Source: Bog-473 sp963783965
GTDB lineage: Bacteria > Actinomycetota > Acidimicrobiia > Acidimicrobiales > RAAP-2
NCBI GenBank assembly: GCA_963783965.1
Contig: CAWAPQ010000013.1
Span: 124,001-188,000 of the forward strand
Direction: 5' to 3'
Length of the DNA stretch: 64,000 nt
The position numbers and the translations under genes were made by a program. This document shows, in pieces, positions 24,419-32,933 of the stretch. How positions within the stretch are numbered: position 1 is the first letter of the stretch; every line of letters begins with the position of its first letter. Under the pieces are notes generated by a model. That model made no database searches, was not told where the DNA came from, and saw only the letters and a program-made list of their open reading frames with translations.

Positions 24419-25078
24419 TCAGGCTCGGCGGCGAGCGCAGATCACGGAGTCGAAGCCAGACCCAGCTTGGGCTCTCGGTCGCTCCTCGGCAATCGATACC
24501 TCCCAGCGTCGAGGGTCGAGGACTCGACGGGCAGCCTCGACGCTCACCTGAATCTGACCGGCTGCCGGTGTCTCGGCGCCGGTCGTTGGATCGATCGGGA
24601 GGTGGCCGACGAGCAGCAGTCTCCCGCCCGGGGCCACCCCGCTCGCCAGGCGCGACACCAACTCCTCCACCGAACCTGCCACGTGGACGTACAAGCTGAT
24701 GACGAGGTCATAGAGGCCGGCCTCCGCGCTCCACCTCGCCAGGTCGCTCTCGACCCAGGTGATGCGCTCGGCCACGTCCGGCCCGAGGGCCACTGCCGTC
24801 GACCGACCCTGAGCGAGCGCCGTCGCAGAGAAGTCCACCGCGGTGACCTGCCATCCGTGCGCCGCGAGCCAGAGCGCCTCTGAGCCGTGACCACATCCCG
24901 CATCGAGGGCGCGGCCGGGCGGAAGGTCACCGGCTGTCACGGTCAGGTAGGCACTTGCCGGCCGTTGCGCTATCTGTGCTGCGTGCTCGCGCAGCACCTC
25001 GGACCACCGCTCGTCCCAGAAGGCGCGATCGAACCGTGGCGCTGCTTGCTCCCGGCCGCCCGCCTTCTGTTCGCCCAT
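24419..25078 (-). CDS. class I SAM-dependent methyltransferase
   Basis: This 219-residue protein has the Rossmann methyltransferase motif I (ALDAGCGHGSEALWLA, about residues 57-72), acidic motif II (VTAVDFSATAL), the motif IV region YDLVISLYVHVAG and GGRLLLVGH. The family includes thiopurine/tellurite-type and small-molecule methyltransferases; the substrate is not evident. The ATG at 25078 starts a head MGEQKAGGREQ. The transcript is divergent from the DUF222-HNH gene. Confidence 0.87.
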   Translation of the reverse strand: MGEQKAGGREQAAPRFDRAFWDERWSEVLREHAAQIAQRPASAYLTVTAGDLPPGRALDAGCGHGSEALWLAAHGWQVTAVDFSATALAQGRSTAVALGPDVAERITWVESDLARWSAEAGLYDLVISLYVHVAGSVEELVSRLASGVAPGGRLLLVGHLPIDPTTGAETPAAGQIQVSVEAARRVLDPRRWEVSIAEERPRAQAGSGFDSVICARRRA

Positions 25079-25151
25079 GAACGTCCACTCTCGCGCTCCA
25101 CGCCGCCCGACGAGACAATCGCATGACCACACCGACGCGGGGGCCGAAAGA

Positions 25152-26399
25152 ATGGACCGCCCGTCGGCGGCAGGGACCTTTCTCATCTCGATGCCCGAGG
25201 CTCCCGCAGACCACAGCCCATCCGGAGCTGACTTCATCAGCGCGTCGGCCGCTCTCTCGAACGAGCAGCTCCGAGCGCGTCTCGACGACGGCTTCCGGCA
25301 GATCGCCGCCGCCATTGGCCAAGTGGTCGTCGACTTGGGGGAGCTCGACCGGCGGCAGGCATTCCGGGACGAGGGTGCCACTTCAACGGAAGCATGGGCC
25401 GTGGAACGCTTCGGCGTCGCCGCGTCGACCGCACGGGCGCTCAAGCGTTTGGGCGAGCGGGCCTGGAACATTCCGGAGCTGATGGGGTCCTTGTGCGCCG
25501 GTGACCTGTCGTTCGACAAGGTGAGGACGATCGCAAGCGTCGCGACACCCGAGACCGACCACCAGCTCCGGGACCAGGCGAAGGAACGCTCGGTCCGCGA
25601 ACTGGCCGAGGTCGCCCGCATGACCGAGAAGACTCAGGACTCTCCCCCGCCCGCCAAGTCCGATCAGGAACGTCGCTTTCTCCGCTTCAACGACCAGTTC
25701 CGCACGGTGACGGCCCAGCTCCCGGCCGAGTCCTACGCCGTCACCAAGGCCTGCCTCGAGTCCCGTGCCCGTCAGGTCCCGACCGACGGCGAGACGCCCT
25801 GGGACCAACGACTCTGCGACGGGTTCTCGGAGCTCGTTCGCTCCTCGGCCCCCGGTGCGTCCGCCGGGGCCACGGCGTCAAGCCCGCATTTCGTCGTCGT
25901 CCACGTCCCACTGGACGCACTCGTCGACGAGACGATCGAACCGACGGAGCTCGCCGGCGAACTCGAGCGTGACGGCCTGATCGATTGCGAAACGGTCCAG
26001 CGGATCGCCTGCGACGCCACCCTCGCCGTCGCGGTCGACGACGACGTCGGGCACACGATGTACGAGGGACGGGCCCGGCGAGAACCGACCGACGCCCAAC
26101 GTCGAGAGGTGATGCGGCGAGACCGTGAGTGTCGGTTTCCCGGATGTACTTATGTGACGTTCACCAATGTGCACCACATCGTCCCGTGGAATCCCGGGGG
26201 CCACACCGACCTCGAGAACCTCGCGCTCCTTTGCCTGCACCACCATCATCTGGTGCACTCGAAAGGCTGGTCCATGTCCGGGAACGCCAACGAGGAGCTC
26301 ACCGTCATCGGCCCGACCGGCCGCCCCATGCTCTCGCGCCCCTCCGCCCTGTGGACGCGAGCGCAGGCGGACCGCCACATCGGACGGTCGGACGCGTAG
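25152..26399 (+). CDS. DUF222 / HNH endonuclease domain protein
   Basis: This 415-residue protein has a helical DUF222 region followed by a C-terminal HNH nuclease motif (CRFPGCTYVTFTNVHHIVPW, then LALLCLHHHHLVH) with the zinc Cys and catalytic His residues intact. This is the 13E12-repeat type that occurs in many copies in actinobacterial genomes. Its biological role is unsettled; mobility has been suggested. I chose the ATG at 25152 with a GAAAGA ribosome site; starts at 25077 (overlapping the divergent gene) or 25191 are possible. Its stop abuts the gatB stop. Confidence 0.88.
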   Translation: MDRPSAAGTFLISMPEAPADHSPSGADFISASAALSNEQLRARLDDGFRQIAAAIGQVVVDLGELDRRQAFRDEGATSTEAWAVERFGVAASTARALKRLGERAWNIPELMGSLCAGDLSFDKVRTIASVATPETDHQLRDQAKERSVRELAEVARMTEKTQDSPPPAKSDQERRFLRFNDQFRTVTAQLPAESYAVTKACLESRARQVPTDGETPWDQRLCDGFSELVRSSAPGASAGATASSPHFVVVHVPLDALVDETIEPTELAGELERDGLIDCETVQRIACDATLAVAVDDDVGHTMYEGRARREPTDAQRREVMRRDRECRFPGCTYVTFTNVHHIVPWNPGGHTDLENLALLCLHHHHLVHSKGWSMSGNANEELTVIGPTGRPMLSRPSALWTRAQADRHIGRSDA

Positions 26400-27833
26400 T
26401 CAGCCGCGTCGGGCGCGCAGCTCTGCTGCCACCTTCTGGCCGTTCGCCTTCCCCGAGGTGGCCTTCATGACTGCACCGGTGAAGAATCCCATGAGCTTGT
26501 CGTCACCTTCGACGAAGCGCGCCCACTCGTCCGCATGGGCGGCGATGACTTCGTCGAGCACACCACCCAAGGTGTCGGAGCTGAGTGCCTCGAACCCCAT
26601 CTCCTTGGCGATGGCGGCCGGGTCTCCCCCGCCCCGCTCGAGCAGCGTACCGAGCACCGCTTTGGATTGCGTCGCCGAGAGCTGACCGCTCGATTCCAGG
26701 GAGAGCGTGGCAGCAAACGCCTTTGGATCCAACTCCAGGCCGGCCTCGCTCTGCGCAGCGACCTCGTTGGCGGCACGCGCCAAGGCCAGGGTGACGGGCA
26801 CTCCCGAGTTGGCGGCAGCGGTCACCAGCTCGTCGAGCCCCAGGTCGACGACCGCGTGGATCTGGTCCTTCTCGGCATCCGTCGGCGCCCCACCGAGTGC
26901 ATCCGCAAGCACGGCCCGGCGGTCCGCCGGCATGGCGCCCAAGCTGGCCCGCACCTTCTCCTGCCACGCCGCGTCGGGTGCCAGTGGCACCAGGTCGGGC
27001 TCGGGGAAGTAGCGGTAGTCGTTGGCCTCCTCCTTGGAGCGCATCGAATCGGTGCGACCGGCCGACTCGTCCCAGTGCCGGGTCTCTTGGACCACGGTGC
27101 CCCCGGACTCGAGGAGGGCGATCTGACGGGTCGCTTCGTACTCAATCGCCCGTCCCAGCGAGCGGAGTGAGTTCAAGTTCTTGATCTCGCAGCGGGTGCC
27201 GAACGCCTCACTGCCCACGGGCCGGACCGAGACGTTGGCATCCACCCGCATGGACCCCTCCTCCATGCGTCCGTCAGATGCACCGGTCGCAATCAGGATC
27301 CCTCGCAGCTCGCTGGCGTAGGCTCTCGCCTGGCCCACCGTGCGGATGTCGGGCTCGCTCACGATCTCGACCAGCGGGACGCCGGAGCGGTTGTAGTCGA
27401 CCAGTGCGTGCAACGCCGTGTTGATACGTCCGCTTGCCCCGATGTGGGTGAGCTTCCCGGTGTCCTCCTCCATGTGGGCCCGCGTCACGCCCACCCTGAA
27501 TCCGTCGGGGAGCTCGAGCCACCCGTTGGCGTTCAGCGGGAGGTCATATTGGCTGATCTGATAGTCCTTGGCCTGGTCGGGATAGAAGTAGTTCTTCCGG
27601 GCGAAGACCGAGGGCAGGATTTCGCAGTGCAGGGCGGCGCCGATACGCATGGCGAACTCGACCGCCTGCTCGTTGAGCACCGGCAACGAACCCGGCAGCC
27701 CGAGGCACGTGGGGCAGATGTTGACGTTCGGCTCGTCACCGAACGCGTTGCGGCAGCCGCAGAAGAGCTTCGTCGTGGTCTGGAGCTCGCAGTGCACCTC
27801 GAGCCCGATCACCATCTCCCAATCCGTGGTCAT
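26400..27833 (-). CDS. gatB: Asp-tRNA(Asn)/Glu-tRNA(Gln) amidotransferase subunit B
   Basis: GatB binds misacylated tRNA and activates it for transamidation. The 477-residue protein has MVIGLEVHCELQTTTKLFC, the Cys-rich stretch CGCRNAF and ICPTCLGLPGSLPVLN, YFYPDQAKDYQISQYD and GSMRVDANVSV motifs, and the C-terminal YqeY-like tail domain that contacts tRNA. Its ATG overlaps the gatA stop by 4 bp. It is the last of a four-gene operon. Confidence 0.97.
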   Translation of the reverse strand: MTTDWEMVIGLEVHCELQTTTKLFCGCRNAFGDEPNVNICPTCLGLPGSLPVLNEQAVEFAMRIGAALHCEILPSVFARKNYFYPDQAKDYQISQYDLPLNANGWLELPDGFRVGVTRAHMEEDTGKLTHIGASGRINTALHALVDYNRSGVPLVEIVSEPDIRTVGQARAYASELRGILIATGASDGRMEEGSMRVDANVSVRPVGSEAFGTRCEIKNLNSLRSLGRAIEYEATRQIALLESGGTVVQETRHWDESAGRTDSMRSKEEANDYRYFPEPDLVPLAPDAAWQEKVRASLGAMPADRRAVLADALGGAPTDAEKDQIHAVVDLGLDELVTAAANSGVPVTLALARAANEVAAQSEAGLELDPKAFAATLSLESSGQLSATQSKAVLGTLLERGGGDPAAIAKEMGFEALSSDTLGGVLDEVIAAHADEWARFVEGDDKLMGFFTGAVMKATSGKANGQKVAAELRARRG

Positions 27834-29251
27834 GGCGCCTGCGCCTCCACGACCTGGGCCACGCGGAACAGCAGCGCCTCCTGCAGCGCCGGCGCCAGCA
27901 CCTGCACGCCCACCGGAAGTCCGTCGACACCCGTGCCGAAGGGCACCGACACCGCCGGATGCCCCGAGAGGTTCGACGGAATGGTGCAGACGTCGTTCAT
28001 GTACATCGCCATCGGATCGTCGACCTTGGCCCCCACGTCGAACGCCGTCGTCGGCGCCGTGGCGCCCAACAGGACGTCATAGGAGGAGTACGCCCGGTCG
28101 AACGCCTGCATGACCAAGGTGCGGACCCGCTGCGCCTGCGCGTAATAGGCGTCGTAGTAGCCGGCCGACAAGGCATACGTCCCCAGCATGATCCTGCGCT
28201 TGACCTCCGCCCCGAACCCCGCCGTGCGCGTCGCCGTATTCATGGCTGCCGCGTCCTCCCCGTCCACACGCAGGCCGTAGCGCACCCCGTCGTAACGGGC
28301 GAGGTTCGACGAGGCCTCGGCCGGCGCAATCAGGTAGTAGGCCGACAGCCCGTACCCGAACTCGGGCACCGACACCTCCTCGACCTTGGCGCCGGCTCCC
28401 GCCAACGCATCGGCGGCCTCCCGCACCCGGGCCACCACATCGGGTGCGCACCCGTCGACGAGATCACGACAGAGCCCGACCCGTATGCCTTCGACCCCGT
28501 CGCGCAACGTCGCCAGCGTCGGCTCCGGCACAGAGGGCAACGAGGTGCTGTCGAGCGGGTCGTGGCCCGCCAGAACGTCGAACAGCAGCGCGGCATCCTC
28601 GACGGTCGTGGCGAACGGGCCGATTTGATCGAGTGAACTGGCGAAGGCGACCAACCCGTACCGGGACACGCGTCCGTAGGTGGGTTTCATCCCGACCACC
28701 CCGCACAAGGCAGCCGGTTGGCGGATGGACCCCCCGGTGTCCGAACCAAGGCCGAGAGGGGTGAACCCCGCCGCCACCGCCGCCGCGGACCCGCCACTGC
28801 TGCCGCCCGGCACCTTGTCGGTCTGGCGCGGGTTGCGGGTCGGCCCGAACGCTGAGTTCTCCGTCGAGCTGCCCATGGCGAACTCGTCCATGTTCGTCTT
28901 GCCCAACGCGATGGCCCCCGCACCGCGAAGTGCCTCTACCACCGTGGCGTCATAGGGCGGCCGCCAACCCTGCAGGATCTTCGACCCGCACGTCGTCACC
29001 GCGCCCCTTGTGCAGAGATTGTCCTTCAGCGCCACCGGCACGCCGGCCAGTGGGCCGGGGTCACGGCCCGCTGCGATCGCCGCGTCGACGGCGTCTGCAC
29101 CGGCCCGCGCCTCATCGTCCAAGAGGCTGAGGAACGCGTGGTACTCGCCGTCGCCCGCCGCCACGGCCGCCAGCGCCTCGTCGACGACCTCGCGAGCCGA
29201 CCGCTCACCGGCGCGCACCTGCGCCGCCAGCACCGTCGCCGTCGCCGTCAT
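27830..29251 (-). CDS. gatA: Asp-tRNA(Asn)/Glu-tRNA(Gln) amidotransferase subunit A
   Basis: GatA is the amidase that frees ammonia from glutamine. The 473-residue protein has the amidase-signature triad: Lys in VALKDNLC, cis-Ser in GGSSGGSAAAVAAG and nucleophile Ser in SDTGGSIRQPAALCG. It overlaps gatB and gatC by 4 bp at each end, which couples translation of the three subunits. Confidence 0.97.
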   Translation of the reverse strand: MTATATVLAAQVRAGERSAREVVDEALAAVAAGDGEYHAFLSLLDDEARAGADAVDAAIAAGRDPGPLAGVPVALKDNLCTRGAVTTCGSKILQGWRPPYDATVVEALRGAGAIALGKTNMDEFAMGSSTENSAFGPTRNPRQTDKVPGGSSGGSAAAVAAGFTPLGLGSDTGGSIRQPAALCGVVGMKPTYGRVSRYGLVAFASSLDQIGPFATTVEDAALLFDVLAGHDPLDSTSLPSVPEPTLATLRDGVEGIRVGLCRDLVDGCAPDVVARVREAADALAGAGAKVEEVSVPEFGYGLSAYYLIAPAEASSNLARYDGVRYGLRVDGEDAAAMNTATRTAGFGAEVKRRIMLGTYALSAGYYDAYYAQAQRVRTLVMQAFDRAYSSYDVLLGATAPTTAFDVGAKVDDPMAMYMNDVCTIPSNLSGHPAVSVPFGTGVDGLPVGVQVLAPALQEALLFRVAQVVEAQAP

Positions 29252-29556
29252 GGCGCCTCACCGCCGATGCGTGGCACCCGGAAGCGGTGATCCTCCACTG
29301 CCGGCGCGACAGCGAGCACCTCCTCCCGGTCCAGGCTCGGACGGGGCTCGTCGGCCCGCAGCACGTTCTGCAGGGCAATCGGATGCGACGACGGTTCCAG
29401 GTGCGACAGGTCCAGCGACGCCACATCAGCTGCGTGGTCGAGCACGGTCCGCAGCTGCGCCGTGAAGAGGTCCACCTCCTCTTCGCTCAGGTCGAGCCGG
29501 GCCAGGCGGGCAACGTGGACGACGTCCTCGCGGCTCAACCCCGCGCGTTCACTCAC
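29248..29556 (-). CDS. gatC: Asp-tRNA(Asn)/Glu-tRNA(Gln) amidotransferase subunit C
   Basis: GatC stabilises GatA and links it to GatB. The 102-residue protein has LSREDVVHVARLARLDLSEEEV and a C-terminal NVLRADEPRPSL segment typical of the family. It uses a GTG start that overlaps the stop of the upstream hydrolase gene (GTGA). Confidence 0.95.
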   Translation of the reverse strand: MSERAGLSREDVVHVARLARLDLSEEEVDLFTAQLRTVLDHAADVASLDLSHLEPSSHPIALQNVLRADEPRPSLDREEVLAVAPAVEDHRFRVPRIGGEAP

Positions 29557-30314
29557 GAGCGGGGCGGCAGCACGCCGGTCAGGAACTCGACCGTGCGCGC
29601 CTCAATCTCGTCTTTGTCCCAATCCAGTGTGGCCACATGGAAGCTCCGCTCCAGCATTACCTGCTCCACGGGTCCCTTGGCCCGGGCCACCAGTTTCTCG
29701 CTCGAGACCGGATCGACCACGTGGTCCTGCACACTCGTGAAAACGAGGACGGGACAGGTCACCGCCTCGAGATCGGCCTCCACCTCGGCCGCCGCCGCGA
29801 ACAGCGAGAGCGTGGCCTTGAGCGGGAGCCCGGGATAGGCGGCCTCGACCGCCCCCTCCATTGCGATGTCCGACCCGATGCCCGGCGCCACCTCGTCGCC
29901 ACCGTCGATCGTGGCCTGAATGAAGGCCAGCGTGTCTGCGTCAGGTGGCGAGAGCAGTGGGTTCACCACCGCGATGGCGGCGATCTCGGGGTGATGCTCG
30001 GCCAGCCACACGCTCAACAAGCCGCCCATAGAGAGCCCGACGACCACCACGCCGTCGCTGCGCGCCGCGAGTTCCGTGTAGGCGGCTTGGGCTGCGGCGG
30101 ACCAGTCCTCCCAGCGGGTCTCGAGCATGTCCTCTATCTGCGTGCCATGACCAGGGAGCAGCGGCATCTCGACCGAGAACCCAGCATCGGCGAGCGCGAG
30201 TGCGAGCCCGCGCATCGACTGCGGGTTGCCGGTGAACCCGTGCAGCACCAATGCACCGCGGGTGTCACCACTGGTGGAATACGGCTCTGCACCGGGGATT
30301 ATGGAGGCGGCCAC
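29553..30314 (-). CDS. alpha/beta hydrolase, carboxylesterase/monoacylglycerol-lipase type
   Basis: This 253-residue hydrolase has the HGFTGNPQSMR oxyanion region, the nucleophile Ser in VGLSMGGLL, Asp in SVQDHVVDP and His in SFHVATLDWD. It most resembles carboxylesterase Est30/YvaK-type enzymes. It is the first gene of the hydrolase-gatC-gatA-gatB operon, an unusual partner that may reflect only promoter sharing. The GTG start at 30314 follows a TAGGCT -10 box by 8 nt. Confidence 0.9.
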   Translation of the reverse strand: MAASIIPGAEPYSTSGDTRGALVLHGFTGNPQSMRGLALALADAGFSVEMPLLPGHGTQIEDMLETRWEDWSAAAQAAYTELAARSDGVVVVGLSMGGLLSVWLAEHHPEIAAIAVVNPLLSPPDADTLAFIQATIDGGDEVAPGIGSDIAMEGAVEAAYPGLPLKATLSLFAAAAEVEADLEAVTCPVLVFTSVQDHVVDPVSSEKLVARAKGPVEQVMLERSFHVATLDWDKDEIEARTVEFLTGVLPPRS

Positions 30315-30322
30315 AGTGGGGC

Positions 30323-30328
30323 AGCCTA
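30323..30328 (-). promoter_or_regulatory. -10 box of the hydrolase-gatCAB operon
   Basis: TAGGCT on the minus strand, 8 nt before the GTG at 30314; no clear -35 element. Confidence 0.45.
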
Positions 30329-30429
30329 CCGGCGAGACGAGTAGGGTTCCGGCGGCCAGATGGCTCCGGGGCGGGGCGAGCGAGGTCCTGCACCACGACC
30401 CAGATCGAACAACACGAAGGAGCACCGCA

Positions 30430-30843
30430 ATGCCGTCGTACCCGTTCCTGAGCGATGAGTGGCTGGACGAGGCCCGGAAGATCCGGGCCGAGTACGAGGG
30501 CAAGACCGCCCCGGTCCCTCATGCGGTTCGAATGAATCTGGTGGTGACCGCGGTCCCTTTCTCAGATGCGGACATCCTTGCCCACATGGACACCTCGAGC
30601 GGCGAGCTCGTCCTCGACACCGGACATCTCGAGACGCAGGACCTCAAGGTCACCGTGGACTACGACACGGCCAAGGCCATCCTCATTGAGGGCAATCCGC
30701 AGGCCGGTATGCAGGCCTTCATGGCCGGCAAGGTCCGCGTCGAGGGCGACATGGCCAAGCTGATGGCTCTCCAGGCGGCGCCGGCGGCGAGCGACCCCAA
30801 CGCTGCCGAGATGGCCGCCAAACTGCGCGAGATCACCGAGTAG
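30430..30843 (+). CDS. SCP2-type sterol/lipid-binding domain protein
   Basis: This 137-residue protein shows the SCP2 pattern in its second half: LKVTVDYDTAKAILIEGNPQAGMQAFMAGKVRVEG followed by DMAKLMAL, the segment that closes the lipid cavity. It has an AAGGAG ribosome site before the ATG. The first ~30 residues are polar helical. Such proteins carry lipids or acyl-CoA. It is convergent with the MFS gene (4 bp between stops). Confidence 0.87.
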   Translation: MPSYPFLSDEWLDEARKIRAEYEGKTAPVPHAVRMNLVVTAVPFSDADILAHMDTSSGELVLDTGHLETQDLKVTVDYDTAKAILIEGNPQAGMQAFMAGKVRVEGDMAKLMALQAAPAASDPNAAEMAAKLREITE

Positions 30844-30847
30844 CGGA

Positions 30848-32497
30848 TCAACCCGTATCGGCCAGCTGCTGCGCGGCCCGTGCGTCGCGGGGCAGCGACC
30901 TGATGAAGAGCCCGCAGAACACCGCTCCGGCGGCGACGCCGGCGCAGACCCAGAACGGCACCGCGAAGCTGTGGAGCAGGGCCGGGGTGTGGTGCACATT
31001 GCCGAGGCCGGATCGTCGGGCGATCGACTCCTGAATCGTCAACACGGCCTGGATCCCCGCCACTTCCCCGACCTGGGTGGCCAGTAGCTGCGCTGCGCTC
31101 ATGACCCCGTACTCCGACGCGGCCAGCTCGTTGGACATGGTGGCGGACGTCGCTGGCATGGAGACGCCCATCCCGAGACCGGAGAGGGCCAGCGCAACCA
31201 GAATGATGAACAGCCCGGCGGAAGGGCTGAGGGTGGCGAACAGGATCATGGAAACAAACAGCGAGCCGGTGCCGAAGAGCGTCGCCGTCCGCTCCCCCGT
31301 CCGCACCGTCATATAGCCCGCAATGGGCGCGCTGATGGCGAAGAGGAGCGGCCGTGCTACCGAAATGAACCCGACCTGGGACACGCTGTAGCCGTACACC
31401 TGTTCCATGAGGAGCGGGAACAGGAAGAAACCACCGAAGTAGGCGAAGCTCGAGAACGCCTTCGTCCCCATGGGAAACATGAAGTTTCGGCGGCGCCAGT
31501 ACGTGGTGGGGACGAGCGGGGTGGCGAACGTCAGCTGCTGGCGGACGAACAGGAAGGTGAGCACGACCGCCACCGCCCCGCACGTGATCACTGCCGGCGA
31601 GGTCCAGCCGACAATGGGCCCGATGCTCAGCACGAGCATCGCCGCCGTCACGGACCCGGCCAGGCTCCATATCCCCACCCAGTCCATGCCGTCCCACACG
31701 CCCGACCGTCGCCGCCGCCCGCCGGTGCCGTCCGCCGCTGCCCCATCATCGGCCGCCACATCATCGCCGTGACGTGAACGTGATCGCCGGTCCGACGGCA
31801 AGAGGAGCGCGACCACGGCCGAGGCGATGACCAGGAGCACCAGCTGCCCCCAGAACAGCGTCCGCCAGCCGAAGTACTGGATCACCGGCGACCCCAGCGT
31901 CACGCCGAGCACCGGGCCGCCGGCGCCCACCAGCGACCACCACCCCAGCGCCTTGACCCGGTCCTGACGCGAGAAGAGCTCCAAGATGATCGCCATCGAC
32001 GCCGTGCCGGTCGCTGCCCCCTGCACGCCGTCGAGGGCCCGGGCGAACAAGAGCATCCCGACGTCGGGTGCCGTGGCCGTGAGGATGGCACTGACCATGG
32101 CCCCCAGTAGGCCGAATTGGTAGAGCCGACGGTGGCCGAAGAGGTCCCCCGCCTTCCCGAAGAAGGGAGCCGCCACGCCGAAGGCCAGGAGCGGGCCCGT
32201 CGAGGCCCACGCCAGCACAGAGAAGTTCGTATTGAAGTCCGCCTTCACCGTGGGCAACGCGACGACGAAAACGGTGAAGGTGATATTGAGGGAGAGCAGC
32301 CCGGCCAGGAGGGCGACCAGGGCCCACCACTGGTAGCGGGGGCTGCGGACGGCCCGGTCCGTGACCCTGCGGTGCAGCAGGGCGAACCAGTTCGTCTCGA
32401 CGGACCCGTCCGCCCCCAACGTCCCCATGGCGCCGCCGCCCGGGTCGAAATTGGGGTCCAGCAGGACGTCGGCCTGTTCGTCCCCGGCTTCCTCCAC
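30848..32497 (-). CDS. MFS transporter, DHA2 (multidrug) type
   Basis: This 549-residue protein has about 14 membrane helices, with GDLFGHRRLYQFGLL (the A-motif loop), RALDGVQGAATGTASMA and a central basic/polar linker (about residues 235-265). The pattern fits drug:proton antiporters of the DHA2 group. An upstream GTG at 32506 opens the frame, but a TAGGGT -10 box covers it; the GTG at 32497 lies 7 nt after that box and gives a leaderless start, so I prefer it. A 9-bp inverted repeat overlaps this promoter. Confidence 0.88.
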   Translation of the reverse strand: MEEAGDEQADVLLDPNFDPGGGAMGTLGADGSVETNWFALLHRRVTDRAVRSPRYQWWALVALLAGLLSLNITFTVFVVALPTVKADFNTNFSVLAWASTGPLLAFGVAAPFFGKAGDLFGHRRLYQFGLLGAMVSAILTATAPDVGMLLFARALDGVQGAATGTASMAIILELFSRQDRVKALGWWSLVGAGGPVLGVTLGSPVIQYFGWRTLFWGQLVLLVIASAVVALLLPSDRRSRSRHGDDVAADDGAAADGTGGRRRRSGVWDGMDWVGIWSLAGSVTAAMLVLSIGPIVGWTSPAVITCGAVAVVLTFLFVRQQLTFATPLVPTTYWRRRNFMFPMGTKAFSSFAYFGGFFLFPLLMEQVYGYSVSQVGFISVARPLLFAISAPIAGYMTVRTGERTATLFGTGSLFVSMILFATLSPSAGLFIILVALALSGLGMGVSMPATSATMSNELAASEYGVMSAAQLLATQVGEVAGIQAVLTIQESIARRSGLGNVHHTPALLHSFAVPFWVCAGVAAGAVFCGLFIRSLPRDARAAQQLADTG

Positions 32498-32518
32498 CTG
32501 GGACACCCTAGGTGGAGG
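32491..32518. promoter_or_regulatory. inverted repeat over the MFS promoter and start codon
   Basis: CCTCCACCT (32491-32499) and AGGTGGAGG (32510-32518) form a perfect 9-bp inverted repeat with a 10-bp spacer. On the minus strand the spacer and inner bases hold TAGGGT (32505-32510) and the start GTG (32495-32497), so a bound repressor would block transcription start; alternatively the mRNA could fold over the start codon. Confidence 0.7.
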
Positions 32519-32600
32519 CTTCAGCCCGCCTCTCGTCCGATCCCGAGATCCGACGTGCTCGCGACGTCGTTATGACGAGGTCCTCACGATGACGTCGTCG

Positions 32601-32915
32601 TCAGCGCAAACCGCGTAGGCGGAACCACCAGTTCGGATCACGCCCGTGGGCGTGAAAGTGATTCGGGATCTGTCGCATGACCCGGTCGACCGCCCATTCA
32701 CCCTCGCCGAAACGGGCATCGGCCACCCGGGTCAGCTGGGCCACCATGTGGTCGACGTCGCTCTCGGGAGGCGTCGGCCCGTGGTGCTTCCACACCACCA
32801 TGGGCACGCTGCACACCTCGCAATCGGCCACCCAACAGACCTCGTCTTCGTGGTGCCACTCGGACAGGCGCGCCGCCTCGCAGAGGTCGCAGTTGGGATC
32901 AAACGGGAGCGTCAC
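32601..32915 (-). CDS. HIT-like protein with N-terminal Cys cluster
   Basis: This 104-residue protein has a Cys-rich head (Cys9-x2-Cys12, Cys27, Cys32-x2-Cys35), which could bind zinc, and ends with His86-x-His88-x-His90 (NHFHAHGRD), the HxHxH pattern of HIT-fold nucleotide hydrolases. It is shorter than standard HIT proteins. It follows the PASTA kinase gene by 18 bp and is likely in its operon. I assign only a HIT-like fold; the reaction is unknown. Confidence 0.65.
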   Translation of the reverse strand: MTLPFDPNCDLCEAARLSEWHHEDEVCWVADCEVCSVPMVVWKHHGPTPPESDVDHMVAQLTRVADARFGEGEWAVDRVMRQIPNHFHAHGRDPNWWFRLRGLR

Positions 32916-32933
32916 GACAGGGAGCGAGGCGGC

